Shown here one piece after another: positions 35,087 to 43,973 of a DNA stretch of 64,000 bases (its first letter is position 1; each line of letters begins with the position of its first letter). Under the pieces are notes generated by a model. That model was not told where the DNA came from. It made no database searches and saw only the letters and a list, made by a program, of their open reading frames with translations. This stretch comes from Acidobacteriota bacterium (GTDB taxonomy: Bacteria; Zixibacteria; MSB-5A5; GN15; FEB-12), in assembly GCA_035529075.1 (NCBI GenBank), contig DATKXK010000018.1:62001-126000 (forward strand), given 5' to 3'. The position numbers were made by a program, and so were the translations under genes.

Positions 35087-35183
35087 ACATTTTTCTCAAC
35101 CCGACCGGCCCCTCGGGCGTTACAATGTATAGGCAACCGTGGAGCTATCCGATACTATTGAAGAAGCCGTCCTATAATTTGGG

Positions 35184-35212
35184 TTGACGGGACGATTGCA
35201 CAGGCGTAGATT
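35184..35212 (+). promoter_or_regulatory. Promoter of the 35237 exported-protein gene
   Basis: TTGACG (35184-35189), 17-base spacer, TAGATT (35207-35212). GAGGT at 35221-35225 serves as ribosome-binding site for the ATG at 35237. The remaining part of the 35087-35236 gap shows no gene. Confidence 0.5.
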
Positions 35213-35236
35213 AAATTATAGAGGTATGATGGCACT

Positions 35237-35713
35237 ATGAGAAAAGCGCTTGTAATACTGGCGGTGTCGGCTTTTGCGTGTGCCGCCGTGGCACAGCACG
35301 CTGACGTTGCCGAGGTCAGGCAGGCGGTTTCGGAAGAACCCCTGGGCCAGCGACCCTCCCCCACGCCGTTTTCGCTGCTGGATGCATCGCGCATGTCGTG
35401 GTCGCACAGTTATTCCATATCCTTTTTCTCGGGCGGGAACGCGTCGGGCTCGTTGGGTATGCTTAATTCCTCGATGTTCTACGAACTGTCACCCACACTC
35501 TCGCTGTCGATTAATATCGGCATTCTCCACGACCCGGGAGCATTGTGGGGGTCGCGCGACCGAAGCGCAACTCTGCTGCCTGGATTCGCGCTTGATTTCC
35601 ATCCTTCAGAGAAGTTTCGACTATCGCTGGCCGTCCAGCGATATGGCGGGCTCTTCTCCCCCTATTTTCACCCGGGGATACAGTCGTGGCGCGGTTTGGC
35701 GCCTCGATACTGA
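35237..35713 (+). CDS. Hypothetical exported protein
   Basis: 158 residues with a clear signal peptide (RKALVILAVSAFACAAVAQ). The mature part alternates polar and hydrophobic residues (SYSISFFSGGNASGSLGMLN, LSLSINIGILHD, FALDFHPSEKFRLSLAVQ), typical of small outer-membrane beta-barrel or beta-sandwich proteins. I do not recognise a family. Two short ATGs at 35226 and 35229 run into stops; the one at 35237 has a Shine-Dalgarno. Followed by the LytR_C gene after 70 bases. Confidence 0.65.
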   Translation: MRKALVILAVSAFACAAVAQHADVAEVRQAVSEEPLGQRPSPTPFSLLDASRMSWSHSYSISFFSGGNASGSLGMLNSSMFYELSPTLSLSINIGILHDPGALWGSRDRSATLLPGFALDFHPSEKFRLSLAVQRYGGLFSPYFHPGIQSWRGLAPRY

Positions 35714-35749
35714 AATTGTATCGACTAAGTATTTTCGCATAAAAAGAAA

Positions 35750-35778
35750 TTGCTAATTCGTTATCCTGCCAGTAGTTT
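35750..35778 (+). promoter_or_regulatory. Promoter of the LytR_C gene, leaderless type
   Basis: TTGCTA (35750-35755), 17-base spacer, TAGTTT (35773-35778). The -10 box ends 5 bases before the ATG at 35784, and the hexamer equals the one of ruvX. Confidence 0.5.
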
Positions 35779-35783
35779 TTTGC

Positions 35784-36317
35784 ATGTTTGTATCTGCAAT
35801 GCTGACTGAATTCCGGTTCCGCTGCCTGCGAGCGGGAAAAACCCTCCGTGACCTGGCCCGCCGCTACCGGATCGAGGCGGTTCTGGCCGTAATCCTGATA
35901 GCGGCATCGGCCTACCTGATATCGTTCGGTGTACGGCTGAGCACGGGTGTCTCCGGGACCATGCCGGTGCCGAAGTACACCGCGCGGCTGCAAATTGTCA
36001 ACGGTACGGATGATCCGGGCGTGCTTGCGCTCGTTGCCGAGAGGCTCAACGGGTATGGCGATCCGGATCTTGAGATAGAAGTGGTGGCTCGCGAGAACTT
36101 CGACCTGCGCAAGATTGGCCAATCGATCGTTGTCTCGCGCCAGGAGGACCTGACAGTGGCCGGCCTGCTTGCCCGTAGGCTCGGCCTGCCCCCCGGGCAG
36201 GTCCGCTACCATCCACTTGAGAACAACCGTGATCACGTATCGGTCACGCTGGTGCTGGGCACGGATTACGGGCGCCTGACGCTGGCCGGACTGTCAGAAG
36301 AGGAGATTGTAGACTAG
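35784..36317 (+). CDS. Membrane-anchored LytR_C-domain protein
   Basis: 177 residues. One membrane segment (about 31-50, EAVLAVILIAASAYLISFGV), then an extracytoplasmic LytR_C domain of about 95 residues (LQIVNGTDDPGVLALVAERL, then TVAGLLARRLGLPPGQV and VTLVLGTDY). The LCP catalytic domain that precedes LytR_C in wall-polymer ligases is absent. Proteins of this form often sit just before rsfS, as here (2-base gap). Role unknown; binding of a wall polymer is a guess. Confidence 0.75.
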   Translation: MFVSAMLTEFRFRCLRAGKTLRDLARRYRIEAVLAVILIAASAYLISFGVRLSTGVSGTMPVPKYTARLQIVNGTDDPGVLALVAERLNGYGDPDLEIEVVARENFDLRKIGQSIVVSRQEDLTVAGLLARRLGLPPGQVRYHPLENNRDHVSVTLVLGTDYGRLTLAGLSEEEIVD

Positions 36318-36319
36318 AC

Positions 36320-36676
36320 TTGAAAAAGCAGTCCCCCCTTGCCCTTGCCCGCATGGCCGGCCGACTGGCTCTTGAGAAAAAAGGCTTTGACGTCAGGATC
36401 CTCAAACTCAAAACCCTTTCGTCTGTATGCGATTACTTTGTCATTGCTTCCGGAGAGGTGGACGTTCAGGTCAAGGCCATCGCCAAAGCCATCTACGACG
36501 GGCTTGCCATAGCCGGCTTCAAACCGCACTACCGTGAGGGCATGAAAGAGGGCAACTGGGTTCTGCTTGACTATATCGACGTGGTCGTGCACGTCTTCCA
36601 TGAACCCACCCGGCAGTTCTACGCGCTCGAGAAGCTCTGGGGGGACGCGCCGGTGGAACAGCTGACCGACGAGTGA
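36320..36676 (+). CDS. rsfS: Ribosomal silencing factor RsfS
   Basis: 118 residues. Binds ribosomal protein L14 and blocks subunit joining in starved cells. Motifs: VRILKLKTLSSVCDYFVIASG, VKAIAKAIYDGL and the C-terminal GNWVLLDYIDVVVHVFHEPTRQFY are those of RsfS/Iojap. The start is TTG at 36320; no closer ATG fits the N-terminal helix. rho follows after 57 bases. Confidence 0.93.
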   Translation: MKKQSPLALARMAGRLALEKKGFDVRILKLKTLSSVCDYFVIASGEVDVQVKAIAKAIYDGLAIAGFKPHYREGMKEGNWVLLDYIDVVVHVFHEPTRQFYALEKLWGDAPVEQLTDE

Positions 36677-36733
36677 GTGGAAGACCTGACGAGGATAATG
36701 AACGAAGGAGTGACATAACGTGCGAGGGAGCTT

Positions 36734-37981
<1,248 letters not shown>

Positions 37982-38033
37982 TCCGGTCCCGACGGCCTGC
38001 GGGCCGGTGCCCCAGAGCAAACTGACTCTGCCG

Positions 38034-38054
38034 CCGCCTGGTGCCCTCAGGCGG
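38034..38054. terminator. Hairpin between convergent rho and the 38108 gene
   Basis: CCGCCTG (38034-38040) and CAGGCGG (38048-38054) pair perfectly over 7 bp with a 7-base loop. No T-run follows, so it may act with Rho or protect 3' ends. A smaller hairpin is at 37993-38006. Confidence 0.4.
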
Positions 38055-38107
38055 TCTCGCGAGGGATCGCGGTGCCCGACCGGCGGTGCCCGGGCTGCCC
38101 GCCCGTG

Positions 38108-39046
38108 CTACCTGACTTTTTTGCGGATAATCCCGCCTTCGGTGCCGACCGCCCACAGCCAGTCTCCAACAAGCGTCAGGTCAAGGACGTGGAAGGACTT
38201 GGCCATCAGTTCCTGCTGCCACGTGTGCCCGCCGTCGGTAGTCGTGAAAAGGCTGGTTTTGGTCCCGCCGATGTATCCGACCGTGTCGTTTACCATGACC
38301 ACGCAGGTGAAGTGGCGTTCATCGTCTCCGAGGTCGACGGGATGCCAGGTTTTCGCGCTGTCTTCGGTGTAGGCGCACATTCCGTGATTGCCGATCATAA
38401 CGCCGTTCTTTCCCGAAAGCGCCAGTGCGCGTCCCGGTCTGCCGTCACCGATTTTCTCGGACTGCCAGCTCTTGCCCTTGTCCCTGCTGACGTTCAGGTA
38501 ACCCATGGAGGCGCAGTACAGGGCGTCACCCGGGAGGTTCAAGAGGTCCCCGTACGCCTGCCCCGAGAGGCTCAACGGTCTCCAGGTGTGTCCGCCGTCC
38601 GTTGTCCGCAGGGCAATTCCCCCGAACGGAATGTCTTTCGTCGGATATAGCCCTGTTGTCACGCCGGTCCATTTGTCCATCATGCACATGCTGACCAGGG
38701 TCGCAGCCGTATCCGGCCAGGAGATGTTCTGCCAGTGCTCTCCGCCGTCACGAGTCATGTGAATGGCCCCCTTGCGCCCGCAGACGTAGCCTGCCATGCC
38801 GTCGAGAAAGTAGACGTCCTCGAGCGGCTCACCGGCGGTTATCTGCAGGCCCCACCAGGTGGCGCCGGCGTCGAACGTGCGCGCATGCTTGCCGCCGTTG
38901 GTGACCAGATGGCCGGTGTCCGGATGTACGAACGACGCCCCGGTGATGTTTTCGCGGAGGGGGAACTCGACTGCCTCCCAGCCCTGGGCAAACCCGGCGG
39001 AACGGGCCAGGAAAAGGATGAGGATAAAGGTACCGGTGGTTTTCAT
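38108..39046 (-). CDS. Exported Ycf48-like beta-propeller protein
   Basis: 312 residues with a signal peptide (TGTFILILFLARSAGFAQ). Seven-bladed propeller pattern with repeated Asp-box turns: RTFDAGATWW, MTRDGGEHWQN, RTTDGGHTWRP, VSRDKGKSWQ, YTEDSAKTWHP and TTTDGGHTWQQ. This is the BNR/Ycf48 fold; the cyanobacterial protein helps photosystem II assembly, but there is no reason to expect photosynthesis here and many non-phototrophs carry such exported propellers. Own promoter; convergent with rho. Confidence 0.8.
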   Translation of the reverse strand: MKTTGTFILILFLARSAGFAQGWEAVEFPLRENITGASFVHPDTGHLVTNGGKHARTFDAGATWWGLQITAGEPLEDVYFLDGMAGYVCGRKGAIHMTRDGGEHWQNISWPDTAATLVSMCMMDKWTGVTTGLYPTKDIPFGGIALRTTDGGHTWRPLSLSGQAYGDLLNLPGDALYCASMGYLNVSRDKGKSWQSEKIGDGRPGRALALSGKNGVMIGNHGMCAYTEDSAKTWHPVDLGDDERHFTCVVMVNDTVGYIGGTKTSLFTTTDGGHTWQQELMAKSFHVLDLTLVGDWLWAVGTEGGIIRKKVR

Positions 39047-39127
39047 GGTGTTTTTAGATTGTCCTGAATCTCATGGTTTCTTACACTCAAATCCGGCAGA
39101 AGTTCTTGATTTGTATAACGTGGCGCC

Positions 39128-39156
39128 AAGATACACGTCGGGAAGATCGAAGTCAA
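39128..39156 (-). promoter_or_regulatory. Promoter of the Ycf48-like gene
   Basis: Minus strand: TTGACT (39151-39156), 17-base spacer, TATCTT (39128-39133). Predicted leader of about 75 bases. No clear plus-strand promoter for ftsE was found in the same gap. Confidence 0.6.
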
Positions 39157-39186
39157 TCGAGCACCCATAGTTGTGAACAGCTGATC

Positions 39187-39852
39187 ATGGATAAACCGCC
39201 TCTTGTAGAGTTGATCGACGTGGCTGTCAGAAATGATCGCGGCGGCATGGTTTTCCGTGACCTCAATTTCGTGCTTCCGGCGGAACGGTCGGCGGTCATT
39301 ACGGGCGCGGCCGGCGCCGGCAAGACGCTCCTGGCTGAACTCCTGATCGGCCTGCGTTTCGCCGAAAGCGGCACCGTCAGGCTGTTCGACCGGGAACTGC
39401 GGCCGGCGAAGAACCGTCTCATCAGGAGGGTCCGGCGCCAGATCGGCGGCGTTGGTGGACAGTTCGGACTGGCGCCCACTCTTACCGTATCTGAAAACAT
39501 CACCCTGCCGATGGTCATAGCCGGAGAGCGCAAGAAGGTTCAACGGGAGCGGCTTCGCAAAATGCTGGCCGAGTTCTCGTTGCTCAAACAGGCCGGCGAA
39601 CTGCCCGGCTCCCTGACTCGAGTCGAGAACTCCCTGGTGCAGTTTGCACGGGCGTCGGTGGCCAACCAGCCGCTCATGATTATCGATGAACCGTCGGCGG
39701 GACTTGATCCCAAAACGTTTCTGCGCGTTTTCGAGTTTCTGGTCAGAGTATCCGTATCCGGACGGTCGATGGTTATTCTGGTGTCAGAGACTCCCGGTCA
39801 GAAGATGCCCAATACCGACTATTACCGGATTTCCGACGGGGCGCTCGTATGA
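39187..39852 (+). CDS. ftsE: FtsE-like ATPase with a degenerate ABC signature
   Basis: 221 residues. With FtsX it transmits a cytoplasmic ATPase cycle to periplasmic cell-wall hydrolases at the septum. Walker A GAAGAGKT is at 40-47 and Walker B PLMIIDEP with D167-E168. The signature LSGGEQQR is replaced by LTRVENSL (143-150), and the switch histidine (ATHD) by S200-E201. The identity therefore rests on gene order: ftsX overlaps by 4 bases and an EnvC-like gene follows. Start at 39187 matches the family; the frame is open to 39073 without a ribosome-binding site. Confidence 0.8.
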   Translation: MDKPPLVELIDVAVRNDRGGMVFRDLNFVLPAERSAVITGAAGAGKTLLAELLIGLRFAESGTVRLFDRELRPAKNRLIRRVRRQIGGVGGQFGLAPTLTVSENITLPMVIAGERKKVQRERLRKMLAEFSLLKQAGELPGSLTRVENSLVQFARASVANQPLMIIDEPSAGLDPKTFLRVFEFLVRVSVSGRSMVILVSETPGQKMPNTDYYRISDGALV

Positions 39853-40706
39853 CACGGATCGCGCGCGTACTGACCGAACTGGCGCGGAATCTCAGGCGTT
39901 ATCCCGGCACCGCGCTGGGCTCGCTTCTGTCGTTGCTGCTGCTCTTTCTCCTGTTCGACCTGTTCTGGATCGCCAGCGTGACCTCCGACCGCTTTTACCG
40001 CGACCTGTTATCGGAGATTCGGATGGAGGTTTTTCTCGACGAGGGGGTGGCTGACTCTTCAATTACCGGGCTGAGCCGGTCGATAATGTCTCTGGAGGAA
40101 GTAAGCGCGGCGGACTACGTTTCCAAGGAAAGCGCGCGCGATGAACTGGCTCGACTGGTTGGTATCGATCTGTTGGTGGGCTACGACTCCGCCAACCCGC
40201 TGCCGCGTTCGTTTGTCCTGACCATAGAACCGATGTATCTGAACACGCAGGACATGGCTACCCTGGAAACGGAACTGGCCCGTCTTACCGGCAGCGGTGA
40301 GATCCAGTACAGCCGCCATTGGCTGGAGAAAGCGGAAACCACCAGGTCCCTTATCCTCAGGATCGGGCTGGCCCTGGGTGCCCTGATTATCCTGACGACC
40401 CTGATAAGTTCGGCCAACAACATCCGCCTGATGGCGCGGACCAAAGCGGTCGGATTCCGCCAGATGCTCCTGCTGGGGGCCGGCAGGTTGTTCATCGCGT
40501 TTCCTTTTGTGCTCGAAGGTTTCCTGCTGGCCGGTCTCTCGGCGGCCGCGGGATGGGCGCTAATCTTCTATGGACGCGGGAAGGTTGTCTTCACGCAGTT
40601 TGAACTGGTGTTTCCCGCCGGAGACGAGGTCGTCATCTATTGTCTGATCATCGCCCTGCTGGGGAGCCTGAGCGGGTATCTGGGCGTTCGAAAGTTGTTG
40701 AAGTGA
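39849..40706 (+). CDS. ftsX: Cell-division protein FtsX
   Basis: 285 residues. Four membrane segments: one near the N-terminus (TALGSLLSLLLLFLLFDLFW), then after an extracytoplasmic loop of about 110 residues (EVFLDEGVADSSITGL) three more (LILRIGLALGALIILTTLIS, FPFVLEGFLLAGLSAAAGWA, VVIYCLIIALLGSLSGYLG). This is the FtsX layout, with the loop expected to bind the EnvC-like protein encoded next. Overlaps ftsE (ATGA). Confidence 0.9.
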   Translation: MTRIARVLTELARNLRRYPGTALGSLLSLLLLFLLFDLFWIASVTSDRFYRDLLSEIRMEVFLDEGVADSSITGLSRSIMSLEEVSAADYVSKESARDELARLVGIDLLVGYDSANPLPRSFVLTIEPMYLNTQDMATLETELARLTGSGEIQYSRHWLEKAETTRSLILRIGLALGALIILTTLISSANNIRLMARTKAVGFRQMLLLGAGRLFIAFPFVLEGFLLAGLSAAAGWALIFYGRGKVVFTQFELVFPAGDEVVIYCLIIALLGSLSGYLGVRKLLK

Positions 40707-40710
40707 AACC

Positions 40711-41883
40711 ATGAAAACGCTGCTGCCGATCTTTCTGGCTGTGACAGCCGTCTGTCTGCTGGCCGCACCCGGCCGGGGGGACCACGAGAAGGGGGATATT
40801 CTCCTCCAGCGCAACGAGATGGAGCAGATCAAGGCCGAGGTCAAGAACGGCCAACAGCGGCTCGACTCGCTGCACGGCGAGCAGTTACAGGTTTCGCGGA
40901 AGATCACCGAGTACGATCAAAAGATTTCTTCGGATGGCAAGATCATCGGTCGACTCAACTCTGAACTGGGTCAGCTTCAGAGCGACATTCAGAGCGGCGA
41001 GGCGGAGTTGCAGGAGCGGGAGAACATGCTGGATCGCCTCCACCGACGTTACCTGGGCAGCCTGCGTCAGTTCTATTTTGCCGCTTCCGGTCGTACCGCC
41101 CTTCTGCCCGAGCTTCCCAACACGGAGCTTGAAAAAGCCCGTCAGGTCGTCTACCTGACGGCGCTGGCCGGGTTTGAGTCGCAGAACGTCACTCAGGCCG
41201 AGACTCTGCTGGCCCGGACGAGCGGGGAGTTGACCGAGTTGAGCGGGCGAAGCCGCACTGTCTCGAAGCTGAAAAAGAGCAAGGAGACATCGGTTGCGCT
41301 CGAAAAAAGCCAGCGGAGCAAGCAGCAGCGTGACCTTGACCGCCTGCAGCGGAAATCCCGGGAGGAGGCGGACCGAATCCTGACCCTTCAAAAGGCGGCC
41401 GAGGAAATGGAAGCCCTCGTTGCCCGCCTGGAACGAGATCGGCAACGGGCCGTGAGCGGCGGCGAGGCGTCGGCGGGCAGATCGCTTTTTGCCACTCTCA
41501 AGGGGCAGCTTCCGCCACCCTGCGGGGGGAGAATCGTGGCCCAGTTCGGTGCCTCGGTGGATCCGGTGTCACGCCTGAGATCGTTCTCACCGGGGATCAC
41601 GCTCAGGGGCCGGCCGGGTAATTCCGTTCGGGCGGTGGCCGCCGGGACGGTTGCCTACGCCGGTGATTTGCGCGGATACGGAAATTTCGTTATTATCAAT
41701 CACGATAATCAGTACTACACGACCTATGCCGGCCTGGGCACGGTGCTGGTCTCACAGGGGCAGCACGTTCAGGGGCAGGCCAGCGTTGGCACTGCCGCCG
41801 GTGACGGTCTGGTGAAGTTTGAGATCCGAAAAGGCAGTGAGCCGCAGGATCCGGTGAAGTGGATTCGCTTTGAATCACTTTGA
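40711..41883 (+). CDS. EnvC-like murein hydrolase activator
   Basis: 390 residues. Signal peptide (LLPIFLAVTAVCLLAAPGRG), then a long coiled coil (about 30-260, for example KAEVKNGQQRLDSLHGEQLQ) and a C-terminal LytM/M23-like domain (about 270-390). In the LytM domain the zinc ligands of active M23 peptidases are absent: HxxxD is replaced in RSFSPGITLRG, and the HxH position reads YAGLG. That matches EnvC, which activates amidases instead of cutting peptidoglycan itself. Follows ftsX by 4 bases, so FtsE, FtsX and this protein form one module. Its end overlaps holB by 14 bases. Confidence 0.88.
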   Translation: MKTLLPIFLAVTAVCLLAAPGRGDHEKGDILLQRNEMEQIKAEVKNGQQRLDSLHGEQLQVSRKITEYDQKISSDGKIIGRLNSELGQLQSDIQSGEAELQERENMLDRLHRRYLGSLRQFYFAASGRTALLPELPNTELEKARQVVYLTALAGFESQNVTQAETLLARTSGELTELSGRSRTVSKLKKSKETSVALEKSQRSKQQRDLDRLQRKSREEADRILTLQKAAEEMEALVARLERDRQRAVSGGEASAGRSLFATLKGQLPPPCGGRIVAQFGASVDPVSRLRSFSPGITLRGRPGNSVRAVAAGTVAYAGDLRGYGNFVIINHDNQYYTTYAGLGTVLVSQGQHVQGQASVGTAAGDGLVKFEIRKGSEPQDPVKWIRFESL

Positions 41884-43000
41884 TCCCGTAAAGATTCAAC
41901 CCAGGGCGTGGTCGATCCTGTCGCGTTCGTTCAGTGCGGGGCGGGTCGCCTCCACCTATCTTTTTTACGGGCCCGACGGGCTGGGCCACTGGCCGCTTGC
42001 CGTTTCCTTTGCGGCTCTTCTCAATTGCCTCGAACCGGCCGGTGACGGCGAGTCCGGGCTGGTGACCCCCTGCGCGCGGTGTCGACACTGCCGGAACATT
42101 TTCGCACTGAATTTCGAGGGGCTCTATTTCGCCCTGCCTATCCGTTCGCACAAGAGCAGCGACGAGATGATTGAGTTGACCGGCGAGGTGCTCCAGGAGA
42201 AGCGCGAGGAACCCTTCAGGATAGTCCTGTCGCCCTCTCCGACCAGTATCCCCATCAGGATGGCGCGCGATATCAAGAAGGCGCTGTCGCTCAAGGGGGG
42301 AGAGGGGATCACCCGGGTGGTGCTGTTTTATCGGATGGAGAAGATGAAAGCCTCCTCGGCGGACGCCCTGCTCAAGCTCATCGAGGAGCCGTCGAGCAAC
42401 ACGGTGATCATTTTGACGGCGACCAGGCCGGACACGCTCCTGGCCACCATTCAGTCGCGGGCGCAGAAGGTCCGCCTTGACGGAATCAGCGAATCCGCCG
42501 CCGTGGCCTATCTGGCGTCGAAGTACGGCACCCGTGAGGATCGCGCCCGGCTGGTCGTGCGGTTGTCCCAGGGCAACATCGGTAAGGCCATTGCCATGAC
42601 CGATGATACCGATGAGCCGGACAGTTCTCGCAGGGCGGTCGGCTTTCTCTTGTTCAGGTCGCTTTTCACGGAGACCAGGCCGGCCGCCATCGCGCTGTTG
42701 ACCAAACTGATCAGTCCGAATGATCGCTCCGCCGCAGAGGAGCTTCTCGTGCTCTGGCAGTCGTTGCTTCGCGACTGTGCATACTACGCCGCTACCGGCG
42801 ACGGCGACGCGTTGGTCAATATTGACTTCGCGTCGGAACTGATAAAGATCGCCCGTTTCTTTGAACGCACGCAGCTTGCCGTGCACATGACGGCCGCAGT
42901 CAAAAATGCCCTTGCCGATCTGTACCTCAATGTGCATATTCAAACGGCGCTGGCCGCATTGGTGCTTACTCTCAAGTCACGTATACCGGTAGCCGGTTAA
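41870..43000 (+). CDS. holB: DNA polymerase III delta-prime subunit
   Basis: 376 residues. Clamp-loader subunit. The zinc-binding module CARCRHCRN and the conserved SSADALLKLIEEPSSNTVIIL helix-strand are clear. The P-loop is degenerate (GPDGLGHWP, His for Lys), as in several delta-prime proteins that do not hydrolyse ATP. An insertion of about 60 residues follows the zinc module (LYFALPIRSHKSSDEM), making it longer than the E. coli protein. First gene of a conserved run holB-ricT-metG-tatD-rsmA. Confidence 0.88.
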   Translation: MNHFDPVKIQPRAWSILSRSFSAGRVASTYLFYGPDGLGHWPLAVSFAALLNCLEPAGDGESGLVTPCARCRHCRNIFALNFEGLYFALPIRSHKSSDEMIELTGEVLQEKREEPFRIVLSPSPTSIPIRMARDIKKALSLKGGEGITRVVLFYRMEKMKASSADALLKLIEEPSSNTVIILTATRPDTLLATIQSRAQKVRLDGISESAAVAYLASKYGTREDRARLVVRLSQGNIGKAIAMTDDTDEPDSSRRAVGFLLFRSLFTETRPAAIALLTKLISPNDRSAAEELLVLWQSLLRDCAYYAATGDGDALVNIDFASELIKIARFFERTQLAVHMTAAVKNALADLYLNVHIQTALAALVLTLKSRIPVAG

Positions 43001-43031
43001 CCGGGAGCCGGCGCGAAGGAAAAGGACCTCG

Positions 43032-43952
43032 ATGGCGGAATTGTATCTGATAGAGTTCAAGGGATCGCGAAAAGAGTACTTCTACAACACGTACTACCAC
43101 TCGCTCAAACCGTCCGACATGGTCGTTATACAGGCGGAACAGGGCGAAGACGTGGGTGTCCTTTCGAAAAAGATCGAGGTTGACATCAATTTCACCGGGG
43201 CGGCAAGGCCGCGGTCGATTCTTCGTCCGGCAGGCCCGGAGGACAGGGCGCGACACGAGGACCTGCGGCGCCGGGAGGTCGAATGTAAGGTGGAGATCGT
43301 CAGGCTGGCCAAGAAGCACGGTCTGACGATGAAGATTGTCGATGTGGAGTACCAGTTTGACGGCAGCAAGATCACGTTCTATTTCACGGCCGACCACCGG
43401 GTGGACTTCAGAGCCCTGGTGCGCGATCTGGCGGCGCGGTACAGAACACGCATCGAGTTGCGCCAGATCGGCGTCCGCGACGAGGCGCGGCGGATCGGCG
43501 GCCTGGGTATCTGCGGATTGCAGCAGTGCTGTAATTCCCATATCCGCGAATTTGCGCCGATTTCCACCCAGCACGCCCGCGAGCAGGATCTCTCGCTTAA
43601 CCCGGCCAAGATCTCCGGCAACTGCGGAAGGCTGCTGTGCTGCCTGCGCTACGAGGCGGAGCAGTACGCCGCGGTCAGGCAGATGTTCCCGTCCGTGGGA
43701 ACGCGGATCAGGTCGCGCAAGGGTACCGGCACGATCGACCGGCTCGACGTGTTCACCGATGAGGCCGTGGTAGTCGATGACGAACGTGTGCAGTTCCGCG
43801 TGGGTGCCGACGATATCCTCGGCGTCGAGGAGGAAGGGACGCCGGCGGCTCGTCCGGACCGGGGCGGTTCAACGGGCCGCTATCGGGACGACGCTGAAGA
43901 AAGCGGCATTAGTGCCGATGAACTCGACGAAAGTGAAGACGTCAACAGTTGA
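43032..43952 (+). CDS. ricT: PSP1-domain protein RicT (YaaT-like)
   Basis: 306 residues. In Bacillus RicT acts with RicA and RicF in RNase Y-dependent RNA processing and carries Fe-S clusters; in other bacteria the role is open. The cysteine motifs GGLGICGLQQCCNSHI and ISGNCGRLLCCLRYE (about 157-205) define the family. The C-terminal 50 residues are acidic and low in complexity. Located between holB and metG, as in Firmicutes. ATG at 43032, no strong ribosome-binding site. Confidence 0.9.
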   Translation: MAELYLIEFKGSRKEYFYNTYYHSLKPSDMVVIQAEQGEDVGVLSKKIEVDINFTGAARPRSILRPAGPEDRARHEDLRRREVECKVEIVRLAKKHGLTMKIVDVEYQFDGSKITFYFTADHRVDFRALVRDLAARYRTRIELRQIGVRDEARRIGGLGICGLQQCCNSHIREFAPISTQHAREQDLSLNPAKISGNCGRLLCCLRYEAEQYAAVRQMFPSVGTRIRSRKGTGTIDRLDVFTDEAVVVDDERVQFRVGADDILGVEEEGTPAARPDRGGSTGRYRDDAEESGISADELDESEDVNS

Positions 43953-43973
43953 TGACTATCCGGGAGCAGCACC

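Noticed and set aside
38108-39046. Photosystem II assembly factor
   Set aside because: Only the propeller fold is shared; no photosynthesis gene is in the window and exported Ycf48-like proteins are common in non-phototrophs.
40711-41883. Active M23 endopeptidase
   Set aside because: The zinc ligands are missing, and the neighbours FtsE and FtsX indicate an EnvC-type activator.
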